Shown: positions 26,701 to 36,359, counted from the stretch's first letter. The stretch is DNA of 64,000 nucleotides from an uncultured Sphingomonas sp. (GCF_936927845.1 NZ_CAKZHV010000069.1:1-64000); one strand, 5' to 3'. The notes: a model not told the origin generated them from the sequence alone. Numbers and translations are program-made.

Positions 26701-27482
26701 TCGAGAAGGCCCGCAAGGCCCGACACGAGATCGCCGGCCAGTTGGGCGACGTGCTGGACGCTGCGGCCATGACCGCGGTCCGCACTCGCCTCGCCACGCT
26801 CAAGAAGGATTACGTCACCCACTACATGTCGCTGCACGCGAAGGCTCGCCTCGGCGTCACGGAGAGCAAGACCAAGGGGACGTTGATGAACGATCAGCGG
26901 CTCAAGACCCTCGAGCAGCTCACCCGGGTGCCCATCCTTCCCGGCAATGAGCTGGAGAACTTCCGGAACACGCTGGCCGACCTGAAGACGTGCTCCGGCC
27001 TGGTCGAGAGCGAACTGGCCCCGCGAGCCACGTGTCCGCACTGCTCCTATACGCCGAAGGCCGACCAGCTCCCGCTTACAGCTCCGGCGTCTTCGGTCCT
27101 GGCGACGCTCGACGACCGGCTCGACACCTTGCTGGCGGCGTGGACGACCAGGCTGCGCGAGGAGCTCGACGATCCCATCACGCTCGCCGAAGGTCTTCAG
27201 ATGGTCGATGCCAAGGTGCGTGACCGCATCAAGGCGTTCGCGGCAGGCGGCGACCTGCCAGAGCCGCTCGATGGGGAGATCGTGGCCGGGATCCGGGACG
27301 CGCTCTCCGATCTCGCCAAGGTGGAGATCACGTCCGCCGACCTTCGCGCCGCACTGACCAGCGGGGGATCGCCGGTGACCGTCGACGACATCCGGAAGCG
27401 CTTCGAGAAGCTGCTCGCCGACGAGCTCAAGGGCAAGGACGAGACGAAGGTCCGCTTCGTCATCGTCGAGGAGGTGAACTGA
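23733..27482 (+). CDS. brxC: BrxC/PglY-type ATPase, 1249 aa
   Basis: Large BREX ATPase. The Walker A motif GNYGTGKSHLMSV is at about 67-79. A Walker B-like LLVVVDEMLDYLRS follows near 170. The long C-terminal half is helical, and a zinc-finger-like ATCPHCSYTPKADQL with CPHC is near residue 1100. Length is typical. Coupled to brxF upstream and separated from pglX by one base. Confidence 0.88.
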   Translation: MKYSDLVKFEPIESVIQLLDANKADEGRRLVASYVISDAMADRIADVIFPQLGFDPAVDHKGILVVGNYGTGKSHLMSVISTIAEDAEVVPEVRNEKVRTAAGPIGGRFQVLRIEISSRMSLRDILVQELEGFLAAKGVTFKFPPEDKVTQNKTALIEMMDAFEQRFPGQGLLVVVDEMLDYLRSRKDTELVHDLSFLREIGEIAKNTRFRFVGGVQEAIFDSARFASTADSLRRVKDRFQQVLIDRQDIGFVVAERLLRKDEHQREAIRKHLEPFAKFYGSMGDKLDQFVRLFPVHPDYLAIFERIEFAENRNALSTLSGTMRRMLDENVPTDAPGVITYDSFWTDVRSNPAFRAQIGVRDVVRIAETLQEKVETAFPKGKALSRPTAHRIIDGLAIQRLTTPDIHVPMGPTSAELRDQLLLMNPMAADFPSDEPAQDLLTFIDATIGDIMKAVNGQFITRATGSDQVFLDVAKDVDYDAEIDKRGESLDDEDLDNAYYQAIAHLMERTDEATHLPGHKIWQYPLEWFERRVHRDGYLFFGSPNDRPTAYPARDFYLYFVQPYDPPKFKDEEKPDEVFLRLASKDEALTAILRRFSSASALAGLNSGNAKTVYTNKAEDALKSMRKWLRDQQTTAFNVTYRGKTRTLGEWAKGFSVRERAGIKGDETVNFREYINASAGFLLAPHFAEQYPEYPTFGTIVTDANRRMLCTTAVKALSGPARPKDAVMILDALKLLDGDKLDPRHSPYAQEITTRLAAKGPGQVLNRGEVFEATSMAESFAPGRFGLEPDLVAVVLAALVHSGDVVVSVAGRKVDSSNLGDGSASLVEELAAFKHVEAPKDVNVTVLRDLYEMFGLPAGQAQAAAKGDDAAVRNLQDALEKVIASTLTLGTGLESSLSFWGASVMSPEQVQDGRTWIDAARKFAESHTAYNSPAKLKNLRTTPADVAARADDFAGYRRVASLVGQIEAVARDATYLQQTEIVLRDDDPWLEKARKARHEIAGQLGDVLDAAAMTAVRTRLATLKKDYVTHYMSLHAKARLGVTESKTKGTLMNDQRLKTLEQLTRVPILPGNELENFRNTLADLKTCSGLVESELAPRATCPHCSYTPKADQLPLTAPASSVLATLDDRLDTLLAAWTTRLREELDDPITLAEGLQMVDAKVRDRIKAFAAGGDLPEPLDGEIVAGIRDALSDLAKVEITSADLRAALTSGGSPVTVDDIRKRFEKLLADELKGKDETKVRFVIVEEVN

Positions 27483-27483
27483 T

Positions 27484-30234
27484 ATGGCGAGCCAGGTGCG
27501 CATGGACCTGAAGGGCGCTGGGCAGCCGGTGACGTGCCTCGGGCAGACCTTCGCCGATGATGACGAGCGGCGGGAGCACTTCCGCGGTCTCTTGCGGGAG
27601 CGGCTCGCCGATCCCGCATTTCGCACCACCCCGGGATTTCCTGAGGGCAGCGACGACGACATCGTGAAGATGTCCGATCCGCCATACTACACGGCGTGCC
27701 CGAATCCCTTCATTGGAGATTGGGTCGCGAGCACTGCCGCGGCGGAGCCGCACGCAGCTTACATCCGGGCTCCTCTTGCCATCGACGTAGCGGTCGGGAA
27801 GACGGATCCGCTCTACAAGGCACATGGCTACCATACGAAGGTGCCCCATCAGGCGATCGTGCCGTCGATCCTCCACTACACCAAGCCTGGCGATCTCGTT
27901 CTTGATGGATTTGGTGGATCGGGCATGACCGGCGTGGCGGCCGCGTTCTGCGACGTGGCGCCAGCCGCCTACAAGCGCACCGTGGAGAGACAATTCAAGG
28001 ACGACGGGCGTGATGCCCCCGCATGGGGCATTCGTCGGGCAATCATCAACGATCTCTCGCCCGCCGCTAGCTACATAGCTGCAAACTACATTACGCCGTT
28101 GGACGTCGACGAGTTCGAGAAGGCTGCCGAGAAGCTACTTCGCGACCTTCGCGCCGATATCGGTTGGATGTACGAGTCCGACAGCCAACGTATCAGCTAC
28201 ATGGTCTGGAGCGAGATTTTTACCTGCCCCGAGTGCACCGGAACGATCAATTTCCATCGCGATGCGAAGGGCGACGATGAGGGGCGAGTGTCGGCGAGGT
28301 TCCCGTGTCCTCATTGCGGTGCCGAGCTAAACAAGGATCGCCTGGAGCGTGTTTTCGAGAGCACCGCGGATCCGGCCACGGGTGAGATTTGGCGGCGCGT
28401 CAAATTCGAGCCGGTGCTCGTCAGCGTTGCGACCGCGAACGGCCGCATCGAACGTGAACTGACGGCAGATGACCACGCACTGCTTGCCCGGATCGAGGCA
28501 ATTCCGCTCCCCGCTGAGGTTCCGACGAGGCGCTTTCCGATCGAGCAAATGTCCCACGGCTCTCGGATCGCACCCAAGGGCTTCACCCATGTTCACCATT
28601 TCTACCTACCTCGGGCAAGACAGGCGCTCGCTGCCCTGTGGCGCTTGGCGGCGGCGGAGCCGAATGAGCGCGTGCGAAAGATGCTGTTGTTCGCTGTGGA
28701 GCAGACGATCTGGGGCTTCTCAATCCTCAATCGCTACAGTCCGACTCACTTTTCTCAGGTCAACCGCAATCTCAACGGCGTTTACTACATCGCCTCCCAG
28801 CATGCGGAATGCAGCCCTTGGTATAATCTTGAGGGAAAGTTCTCACGACTTGTCAGCGCATTTCGCCTGTTCGCACCAAAGTCGCGAGATGAGTTTGTGA
28901 CCGTTGGGACAGCTGCGCACCTCCCGGTGCCAGCGGCATCTGTAGATTACGTGTTCACTGATCCGCCGTTTGGCGAGAACATATACTATGCTGACCTAAA
29001 CTTCCTTGTGGAGGCCTGGCACGGTGTAATTACCGCAGCGTCGGCCGAGGCTATTGTAGACTCGGCCAAAGAGAAGGACCTTCCCTGGTATGAAGGTGCC
29101 ATGCAGGCCTGCTTCGCAGAATACTTCCGCGTCCTGAAGCCCGGGCGGTGGATGACCGTCGTGTTCTCAAACAGCCGAGCGTCCGTATGGAACGCGATCC
29201 AGGTCGCGCTTCAGCAGGCTGGCTTTGTCGTCGCCGAGGTGACGGCCTTGGACAAGACGCAGGGCAGCTACCGCCAGGTGACGTCCGCCAACGCCGTGAA
29301 GCAAGATCTCGTCGTCTCCTGCTACAAGCCGAATGGCGGGCTGGAGGACCGGTTCGAAGCTCGGGGGCTTACCGATGATACGGCATGGGACTTCATCCGC
29401 ACCCATCTGAAGAACCTGGCCGTAGTGAAGCGCAACAAGGTCGGCGGGATCGAGATGGTCGCCGAGCGTGATGCTCGACGCCTCTTCGACAGGATGGTCG
29501 CCTGGTTCGTGCGGCACAACACGCCTGTGCCGCTGTCCAGTGCCGAGTTCCAGGCGGGGCTGGCCGAGCGCTTCCCGGAGCGCGACGGCATGTTCTTCCT
29601 GCCCAATCAGATCGACGAGTACGATAAGGCGCGGATGCAGGCCGGTGATCCACCCCAGCGCGACCTGTTCGTCGACGACGAGCGCACCGCGATCGACTGG
29701 CTGACCGACTTCCTCAAGGCGAAACCCTCGACCTACCAGGAGGTGCACCCCGACTTCACCCAGAAGACGGGCGCCGGTTGGCGCAAGCACGAGACCAAGC
29801 CGGAGCTGCTCCGGCTCCTCGACGAGAACTTCCTGAAGTTCGACGGCAACGGCCCCGTGCCGTCGCAGATCCACGGCTATCTCTCGTCGAACTGGAAGGA
29901 GCTGCGCAACCTCGACAAGGACGATCCGCAGCTCGTCGAGAAGGCGCGCAACCGCTGGTTCGTCCCCGACCCCAACAAGCAGCAGGACGTGGAGGCGCGG
30001 CGCGAGAAGGCGCTGCTGCGCGAGTTCGACATCTACAAAGCCCACAAGGGCAAGAAGATGAAGGAGATCCGGCTTGAGGTGATGCGGGTCGGGTTCAAGG
30101 CGGCGTGGGCGGCCAAGGACTACCGCACCATCATCGACGTGTCGGCCAAGGTGCCGGACGAGGTGTGGCAGGAGGACGAGCGCCTCATGATGCTGCACAG
30201 CATGGCCGAGACGCGACTCGAGGCCGAGCGGTGA
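27484..30234 (+). CDS. pglX: PglX-type (PglXI) adenine-specific DNA methyltransferase, 916 aa
   Basis: BREX methylase, which marks host DNA. It has a DPPYY motif near residue 61, the SAM-binding DGFGGSGMTGVAAAF near 140, a zinc ribbon (CPEC ... CPHC) at about 247-280, and a second DPPFGENIYYADLNFLVEAW near 496, a layout of the COG1743-like methylases used in type 3 BREX. By eye, 27690-29150 looks lower in GC than the flanking genes and the last third of the gene returns to high GC, suggesting a recombined central block. Confidence 0.85.
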   Translation: MASQVRMDLKGAGQPVTCLGQTFADDDERREHFRGLLRERLADPAFRTTPGFPEGSDDDIVKMSDPPYYTACPNPFIGDWVASTAAAEPHAAYIRAPLAIDVAVGKTDPLYKAHGYHTKVPHQAIVPSILHYTKPGDLVLDGFGGSGMTGVAAAFCDVAPAAYKRTVERQFKDDGRDAPAWGIRRAIINDLSPAASYIAANYITPLDVDEFEKAAEKLLRDLRADIGWMYESDSQRISYMVWSEIFTCPECTGTINFHRDAKGDDEGRVSARFPCPHCGAELNKDRLERVFESTADPATGEIWRRVKFEPVLVSVATANGRIERELTADDHALLARIEAIPLPAEVPTRRFPIEQMSHGSRIAPKGFTHVHHFYLPRARQALAALWRLAAAEPNERVRKMLLFAVEQTIWGFSILNRYSPTHFSQVNRNLNGVYYIASQHAECSPWYNLEGKFSRLVSAFRLFAPKSRDEFVTVGTAAHLPVPAASVDYVFTDPPFGENIYYADLNFLVEAWHGVITAASAEAIVDSAKEKDLPWYEGAMQACFAEYFRVLKPGRWMTVVFSNSRASVWNAIQVALQQAGFVVAEVTALDKTQGSYRQVTSANAVKQDLVVSCYKPNGGLEDRFEARGLTDDTAWDFIRTHLKNLAVVKRNKVGGIEMVAERDARRLFDRMVAWFVRHNTPVPLSSAEFQAGLAERFPERDGMFFLPNQIDEYDKARMQAGDPPQRDLFVDDERTAIDWLTDFLKAKPSTYQEVHPDFTQKTGAGWRKHETKPELLRLLDENFLKFDGNGPVPSQIHGYLSSNWKELRNLDKDDPQLVEKARNRWFVPDPNKQQDVEARREKALLREFDIYKAHKGKKMKEIRLEVMRVGFKAAWAAKDYRTIIDVSAKVPDEVWQEDERLMMLHSMAETRLEAER

Positions 30235-33017
30235 GCGCCGTCGCCGCGTCGGGCGTGGCGGTCGCCCAGCGCGGCGACTGGCTGTGGTACAGTCCCCTCG
30301 GCGCCGTGCAGGTGATCGAGCGGCTGGACCGCTGGGGAGTGCAGTCGCTCCGGGTGTGGTCACCCGCGTCCGGCACGGTCGTGCAGATCGAGGAGGCTAT
30401 GGCCGAGCCGATCGCCGCGCACGCGCCCACGCTGGACACCATCGTGCACCGGGCGGCCGCGGCGCGCGTGCAGGAGGCACTCGCGACCGAGGTCCTGCTC
30501 GCGCCCGTGCGCTCCAGCGTCACCCCGCTGCCCCACCAGCTCTTCGCGCTGGAGCGCGCCATGGAGAAGGGGCGCGTCCGTCACCTGTTCGCGGACGAGG
30601 TCGGGCTCGGCAAGACGATCGAGGCGGGACTCGTCATCCGCGAGCTCAAGCTGCGCGGCTTGGCGAAGCGCATCCTCGTCGTCGCGCCGAAGGGGCTCAC
30701 CCCGCAGTGGCAGGCGGAGATGCAGCTCCACTTCGGCGAGACGTTCCGCATCGCCGACCCGGGCGACTTCGACGCGGTGTCCCGCTGGTCGGACGACGAC
30801 AACGTCTGGCGCGCCGCCGACCAGGTGATCTGCCCGCTCGACAGCGTGAAGCCGCTCGCACGGCGGCGCGGATGGTCGTGGGAGCGGATCGCCGCCTATA
30901 ACCAGCGACGCTTCGAGGACCTGATCACGGCCGGCTGGGACCTGGTGGTGATTGACGAGGCGCACCGCCTCGGCGGCAGCACCGACCAGGTGGCCCGCTA
31001 CAAGCTGGGTGCGGCGCTCGCCGACGCCACGCCCAACCTGCTCCTGCTGTCGGCGACGCCGCACTCGGGCAAGTCGGACCAGTTCCTGCGCCTTATGCAG
31101 CTCCTCGACCGCGAGGCGTTCCCCGGCGAGGACTGCATCGACCGCGACCGGGTCGCGCCGTACGTCGTCAGGACCGAGAAGCGGCTGGCCATCGACAACG
31201 AGGGCAATCCGCTCTTCAAGCCCAGGCAGACCCGGCTAGTCACCGTCGACTGGGCGCCGAGGCACGACGCCCAGCGGCAGCTCTACGAGGCGGTCACCGA
31301 CTACGTGCGGCACGGCTACAACCAGGCGCTGAAGAGCAAGCAGCGCCACATCGGCTTCCTCATGGTCCTCTTGCAGCGGCTGGTGACGTCGTCCACCGCC
31401 GCGATCGCCGCGACTCTGGGTCGCCGTCTCCAGGCGCTGGAGGATACGCCCGCGCAGCTGTCGCTCGCGCCTGACATCGATGTCGCCGAGATGGCGGACA
31501 TGGACGGGCAGTCGCAGCTCGACGAGCTGGTGGACTGGCCCGGCTGGCGGTCGGAAAAGGCGGAGGTCGCGACGCTGCTTCGTCTGGCGGAGCAGGCGCT
31601 CGGAGGCACCGATGCCAAGGTCGAGGCGCTGCTGGAGCACGTCTACCGCATCCAGCAGGAGGAGGACGACCCCGACCTGAAGGTGCTCATCTTCACCGAG
31701 TTCGTCCCGACGCAGGCGATGCTCGCCGCCCAGCTGCGCGAGCGCGGGTTCGAGGTGGCGACGCTCAACGGGCAGATGGCGGTTGAGGAGCGCGTCGCCG
31801 CCCAGAAGGCGTTCGCCGGGACGGCACGGGTCCTGATCTCTACGGACGCTGGCGGCGAGGGCCTGAACCTCCAATTCGCGCACGTCATGTTCAACTACGA
31901 CATGCCGTGGAACCCCATGCGCATCGAGCAGCGCATCGGCCGGGTCGACCGCATCGGGCAGAAGCATACGGTTCGGGCCACCAACTTCGTCCTAAGCGAG
32001 ACGGTCGAGCACCGCGTCCGCGAGGTGCTGGAGGCGAAACTGGAGGCGATCGCCGAGGAGTTCGGAGTCAACAAGGCGGCTGACGTGATGGACTCGGTCG
32101 AGGCGGAGGCGATGTTCGACGGCCTCTACATCGATGGCATCCTCTCGCCCGAGGCGGTCGAGCAGCGCGCCGACGCGACGCTGGAGGAGCTGCGGACGCG
32201 GATCGCCGCCGATCGCGAGCGGCGGGAGCTGCTCGGCTCCGACGCCCCGCTCGATCCGGGGGCCGCCCAACGGTGGCGCCGACATCCCATCCACTTCTGG
32301 GTGGAGAAGGCGGTGATCGCCGGGCTGGTCGACGCCGGAGGCGACGCCCGACGCGATGGCGAGACCTGGCGGATCGCCTGGCCCGACGGCCCAATCGTTG
32401 ATCGGGCATGCTTCGACGCCTCCGGCCTCGACGCGGCACCCGACGCGACCTGGCTGACCCTCGACAACCATGCCGTTCGGCGCGTGATCGACGACCTTCC
32501 CGCGGAGCCGCCGGGTCGCCCAATCCCGCGCGTATCGGTGCCGCAGCTGCCGGCCGGCGTGGAAGGCGTCTGGTCGCTGTGGCGGATCCGGATGACCACC
32601 GTCCGCGGTGACGATCAACGGTACATGCCGCTCTTCGTGCAGAGCGGGCGGGCGTTCGCGCCCACGGCGCGCAGGCTGTGGGACATGATCGTCACAGGGG
32701 AACTCGCAACAGCCGGCGATTACGCCACGAGTCCGGCCGCGGACCTCGAACGGTTCGCCGAGGCGCAGGCCGAGCCGATCTACCTGGAGCTTCGCGACGG
32801 ACACCTCCAGCAGCTGGAGCAGGAACGCCAGCGCGTAGCGGCGGCCTTCGACGCACGCCGACGCGCGATAGGTCGGATCGGGCTCGAGAACGTCCGACGC
32901 GCACGGCTGGGCCGCCTTGAGGAGGAGCATGAGCGTCGCATCCGTGAGCTCCAGGACGCGGCGGCGATGATGCCGAGCCTCGAGCCGGTCACCATCGTGG
33001 AGGTGCGACCGGCATGA
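30231..33017 (+). CDS. brxHII: BrxHII-type SNF2/DEAD helicase, 928 aa
   Basis: Superfamily 2 helicase. Motif I is FADEVGLGKTIEAGLVIREL near 119, motif II VIDEAHRLGGSTDQ near 240, a TPHSGKSDQ motif III-like segment, and motif VI QRIGRVDRIGQKHTVRATNF near 566. A coiled-coil C-terminus follows (LEEEHERRIRELQDAA). The GTG at 30231 overlaps the pglX stop. It is the helicase of type 3 BREX. Confidence 0.85.
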   Translation: MSAVAASGVAVAQRGDWLWYSPLGAVQVIERLDRWGVQSLRVWSPASGTVVQIEEAMAEPIAAHAPTLDTIVHRAAAARVQEALATEVLLAPVRSSVTPLPHQLFALERAMEKGRVRHLFADEVGLGKTIEAGLVIRELKLRGLAKRILVVAPKGLTPQWQAEMQLHFGETFRIADPGDFDAVSRWSDDDNVWRAADQVICPLDSVKPLARRRGWSWERIAAYNQRRFEDLITAGWDLVVIDEAHRLGGSTDQVARYKLGAALADATPNLLLLSATPHSGKSDQFLRLMQLLDREAFPGEDCIDRDRVAPYVVRTEKRLAIDNEGNPLFKPRQTRLVTVDWAPRHDAQRQLYEAVTDYVRHGYNQALKSKQRHIGFLMVLLQRLVTSSTAAIAATLGRRLQALEDTPAQLSLAPDIDVAEMADMDGQSQLDELVDWPGWRSEKAEVATLLRLAEQALGGTDAKVEALLEHVYRIQQEEDDPDLKVLIFTEFVPTQAMLAAQLRERGFEVATLNGQMAVEERVAAQKAFAGTARVLISTDAGGEGLNLQFAHVMFNYDMPWNPMRIEQRIGRVDRIGQKHTVRATNFVLSETVEHRVREVLEAKLEAIAEEFGVNKAADVMDSVEAEAMFDGLYIDGILSPEAVEQRADATLEELRTRIAADRERRELLGSDAPLDPGAAQRWRRHPIHFWVEKAVIAGLVDAGGDARRDGETWRIAWPDGPIVDRACFDASGLDAAPDATWLTLDNHAVRRVIDDLPAEPPGRPIPRVSVPQLPAGVEGVWSLWRIRMTTVRGDDQRYMPLFVQSGRAFAPTARRLWDMIVTGELATAGDYATSPAADLERFAEAQAEPIYLELRDGHLQQLEQERQRVAAAFDARRRAIGRIGLENVRRARLGRLEEEHERRIRELQDAAAMMPSLEPVTIVEVRPA

Positions 33018-34963
33018 CCGCCTGGTCCGACCACGTCACGGCACCGTTCCAGCGCGATTTCGGTCACCTGTGGGTCGTCAGCGATCCAGACGAGATCCTG
33101 CTGGCTCCTACGGTCGCGCCGATCCTCGCGCAGAGGGGATTCGAGCTCGTCACCTATCGCGACCCGCTCGCCTTCAGGCATCGCTTTGAGACCGAGATGC
33201 GCGATGCGCCTGAAGGCGGCGCCTACATCGTCCACGTGCGCGGCGACGCAGGCACGACGGTGCCATGGGACGTGCTGAACGAGGCGCGCGTACATTCGCT
33301 ATCGATCCCGGAGCTCTTCGGCGCGTTGGACGCGAACGCGGTGCGCGCGGTCGGCTCCGAGCGCTACGACGACCTATGGCAGGTCACGTCGTCTAGGCCG
33401 ACCATGCCGACGATGGGTACGGTCGCAACGAAGGACTTCCTGGCGGCCAACCTCTACCGCGTCGTGCCGGACCTGCTTCGCCGCCCCACCGATCTTTGGG
33501 AGCAGGCGTTCGACCTCTTCTTTCGCGGCTCACCCCTTCCTCATCTGATCGCCCGCCACGTGGCCGAGCGGGCCTGCCGCCCCGACGACTTGTCGGTCGA
33601 GGTGGCGGCATCAATCCTTTCCGACCGGGCGACCTTCATCGACCGCGTTCAAAGGGACTGGGACCTGTTCGCACGAGCGTCCGCACGCGGCGAAGAACCG
33701 CCCGCCGACGTCATTCCCTTCGCACTGCCAGGCATCCGCGTGAACCTCGACAGCATGGTGCTGGATGGCACCATCGCACCCGGCAAGGTTGACCTGGTCC
33801 CGCCATCGACACCGGGCTGGATGCTCGTCGGTATGGTGCGGGACGATGACGCCGCCCGCGCCCTGGCCGCGCAGCGGATCGACCTGCTGCAACAGGACAT
33901 TCCGAGAGAGGGCGCCACCCACGGCGACTGGCTGCGGTTCGCCGAACGGCACGCCGAGATCGTCGATGCCGCACGGAGCCTGGCCGCCGACGCTCCCGGG
34001 CCGGATCCGATGGCCGAGATCGCACCGGCCATCGACGTCGCGCTCTTCGCCTGGCTGGAGAGCGGTTTCGACGGGCTCAGCTTCAACAGCTACGCGACCG
34101 CTCCCTCCATCGTGCATCAGATCGCGCCGCACATGGCGCATCGTCGACGGGCCGGTGAGCGTAAGCAGGCGCTGATCGTCGTAGACGGCATAGCGCTCGA
34201 CCAGTGGCTCATCCTGGAGCGCCGCCTACGCGCGAACCAGCCGGACGTCCTTGTCGACACCCGGTCATGCTTCGCCTGGCTACCGACGGTGACCGGCGTC
34301 TCGCGCCAGGCGATCTTCACCGGCGACCAACCACGGGCTTTCGCCAAGACGATCGGCAGCACCTCGCCCGAACCCGCCGCATGGCGGCGCTTCTGGGTGA
34401 ACGAGGGGCTCGCCGAGAACCAAGTGTTCTACGCCAAGGGGCTTGGCCACCCGGGCTCCTGCGACGAGGTTGTCTCCGGCCCGATCGCCGGTGGCGCCGA
34501 GGTCATCGGCCTCGTGGTGGATACGATCGACGAGCTCCTCCACGGCGAGCTGTTCGGCAAGCAGGCGCTGATCAGCCGCATCGAGCACTGGCTGGGGCTG
34601 GGCGAGTGGGATCGGCTCGTCGCATCGCTGATCGGTGCCGGCTACCGGATCTACGTCACCGCGGACCACGGCAACGTGGACGTGATCGGCATGGGCCGCC
34701 CGTCGGAAGGCAGCGCGGCCGAGGAGCGCGGCGAGCGGGCCCGCATCTATGACAGCGAGGCGCTGCGGCAGAAGTCGTGCGCGACGATCGCCGGCACCCG
34801 GGTCCTGCAGCCCGGTGGTCTGCCCGACACCTACAAGCCGCTGTTCGCCCCCCACGGGCGGGCGTTCATTCCCGACGGCCGCCGGGCCGTCGTGCACGGG
34901 GGCACATCCCTGGAGGAGGTCATCGTTCCCTTCGTCAGGATCTCGAGAAAGGAAAAGACGTGA
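33014..34963 (+). CDS. pglZ: PglZ, alkaline-phosphatase-fold BREX protein, 649 aa
   Basis: The signature protein of BREX. Its PglZ domain shows the phosphatase-superfamily strands ALIVVDGIALDQWLILERRL near 384 and YVTADHGNVDVIGMGRPSEG near 546 with metal-ligand Asp/His. The C-terminus ends in HGGTSLEEVIVPFVRISRK, the usual ending of PglZ proteins. Start and stop overlap the neighbours by four bases each. Confidence 0.9.
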   Translation: MTAWSDHVTAPFQRDFGHLWVVSDPDEILLAPTVAPILAQRGFELVTYRDPLAFRHRFETEMRDAPEGGAYIVHVRGDAGTTVPWDVLNEARVHSLSIPELFGALDANAVRAVGSERYDDLWQVTSSRPTMPTMGTVATKDFLAANLYRVVPDLLRRPTDLWEQAFDLFFRGSPLPHLIARHVAERACRPDDLSVEVAASILSDRATFIDRVQRDWDLFARASARGEEPPADVIPFALPGIRVNLDSMVLDGTIAPGKVDLVPPSTPGWMLVGMVRDDDAARALAAQRIDLLQQDIPREGATHGDWLRFAERHAEIVDAARSLAADAPGPDPMAEIAPAIDVALFAWLESGFDGLSFNSYATAPSIVHQIAPHMAHRRRAGERKQALIVVDGIALDQWLILERRLRANQPDVLVDTRSCFAWLPTVTGVSRQAIFTGDQPRAFAKTIGSTSPEPAAWRRFWVNEGLAENQVFYAKGLGHPGSCDEVVSGPIAGGAEVIGLVVDTIDELLHGELFGKQALISRIEHWLGLGEWDRLVASLIGAGYRIYVTADHGNVDVIGMGRPSEGSAAEERGERARIYDSEALRQKSCATIAGTRVLQPGGLPDTYKPLFAPHGRAFIPDGRRAVVHGGTSLEEVIVPFVRISRKEKT

Positions 34964-35580
34964 GCACCGCACCGCCCCGAATCGGCATGGATCGCTTCGT
35001 CGATGCCGAGTGGATGGAGCTGGCGGCGTCCGTCGTGCGCGGGGAGATGCAGGTGGACGGTCTCCATGCCCGTCTCGCCGCCGACATCCCCGGCGTTCAG
35101 GTGCGGCGCAAGACGATCGGTATCATCAACCGCATGTGGTTCCCGGACGATCAGGCCGCTCGCGACATCGCCGTCACGGCGGCCCGCATCGCCTTCGGCT
35201 CGAACGGCGCCCGGGCCGCCGCCTACGAAGCGGTGGCGATCGGCGCGTACCCTTATTTTCGGCAGGTGGTGGAGAATGTGGGACGGCTGCTCCGACTGCA
35301 GGGAACCTGCTCCGCCGGAGAGGTCCACCGGCGCATGTTCGAACAACACGGGAAGCGGACGACGATCGATCAGGCGACCAGCTACGCATTCAAGACGATG
35401 GTGTCCTGGGGCATGATCAGGCGTGAGCCAGACCTCAGGCTCGCGCACGCAGCCCCGCTAGCACTCACCGCCGAGGCAAAGCGGCTCCTGGATGCAGCGG
35501 CCAACAAGTCCCGACACAGTGTCACCCCCCTTCAACGGACAGACCCGCTGCTCTTCGCCTTCAGCGAGCAAGGCGCATGA
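34960..35580 (+). CDS. brxA: BrxA-type protein, 206 aa
   Basis: A small all-helical protein (DUF1819-like) with winged-helix features: ARLAADIPGVQVRRKTIGII NRMW, then AYPYFRQVVENVGRLLRLQG, and SYAFKTMVSWGMIRRE. BrxA ends the type 3 BREX operon, which matches its place here. A GTG start overlapping the pglZ stop with AAAGGA upstream. The last four bases overlap the next gene. Confidence 0.75.
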   Translation: MSTAPPRIGMDRFVDAEWMELAASVVRGEMQVDGLHARLAADIPGVQVRRKTIGIINRMWFPDDQAARDIAVTAARIAFGSNGARAAAYEAVAIGAYPYFRQVVENVGRLLRLQGTCSAGEVHRRMFEQHGKRTTIDQATSYAFKTMVSWGMIRREPDLRLAHAAPLALTAEAKRLLDAAANKSRHSVTPLQRTDPLLFAFSEQGA

Positions 35581-36359
35581 CGACCGTGAGGAGGTCAAGG
35601 GAGTCGACTGCCTCCCGCGCATCGGTGCGGACCGCCACTGACGGCCTTGACTCCCTGCGGGCCGAGCTCAGCATGGGGGAGATCATGAGGCTGATCGAGC
35701 GGACGGCCAGGTGGGTCGATCCGGCGACGTTCCGCCGGTTGCCCGTCTGGTATCCGGAGCACAGTCGGCGTGGCCTGTTCTACAAGGCGAACTGGTCTGA
35801 ACCACAGCTCAATCGCAACCGCCAGACGGAGGAGTCCGTCCACAAGCGCGAGGGCAACCTCTACGCCAACAAGGCGCTGACCCACGCGCTGGGTCTACGA
35901 AGCGGCGATCGGCCGAACTGGTCCTGCTGTCACATCTGGGGCGTGGATGATGCCGTCTACGCACCGACCAACACCGTCGTGCAGGATGCCCGCTTCTACT
36001 CCTGTGTGGCGAACATGGTCTTGCTCCCGACACCGCTGAAGGCGTTCACCGACGTGATGCCGGACGTGAAGGCGATGCTGCGGGCGTGCGCGTCCGTCGT
36101 CTACGGGTGGCGATGCGACCACGACGACTTACCCGAGATGGACATCGATGCATGGACGAGCCACGCGGCGTATCCGTCCACGTGGCCGAGATCAGGCGCG
36201 GACGAAGCCCCGCCAGGGATGGTGATGGTGACACCCGCCATAGCTAAGGATGCGGACAAAAGACTGGCCGCGATCCGGCACGACCTCGAGCATGCTGGGT
36301 CCTTCTACCCGCGCGGCCAAGTGCGAGCTGCGCTCAGCTATTGGGGCATAGACCCCTGA
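35577..36359 (+). CDS. HNH-like putative nuclease appended to the BREX operon, 260 aa
   Basis: No named family. The central part has CCHIWGVDDAVYAPTNTVVQ followed 12 residues later by CVANMVLLPTPLKAFTD, which fits the ββα layout of HNH nucleases: a CH dyad on strand one, an Asn loop, and an N-x-V-x-L-P-x-x-x-K helix. The ATG overlaps the brxA stop (ATGA at 35577-35580), so it is translated with the BREX operon and is not part of the canonical type 3 set. It may be an accessory restriction component. Confidence 0.5.
   Translation: MTTVRRSRESTASRASVRTATDGLDSLRAELSMGEIMRLIERTARWVDPATFRRLPVWYPEHSRRGLFYKANWSEPQLNRNRQTEESVHKREGNLYANKALTHALGLRSGDRPNWSCCHIWGVDDAVYAPTNTVVQDARFYSCVANMVLLPTPLKAFTDVMPDVKAMLRACASVVYGWRCDHDDLPEMDIDAWTSHAAYPSTWPRSGADEAPPGMVMVTPAIAKDADKRLAAIRHDLEHAGSFYPRGQVRAALSYWGIDP

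Noticed and set aside
25857..27662. 601-aa minus-strand ORF
   Set aside because: It lies wholly over brxC and pglX, is Arg/Val/Leu-rich as expected for the complement of GC-rich coding DNA, and shows no motif.
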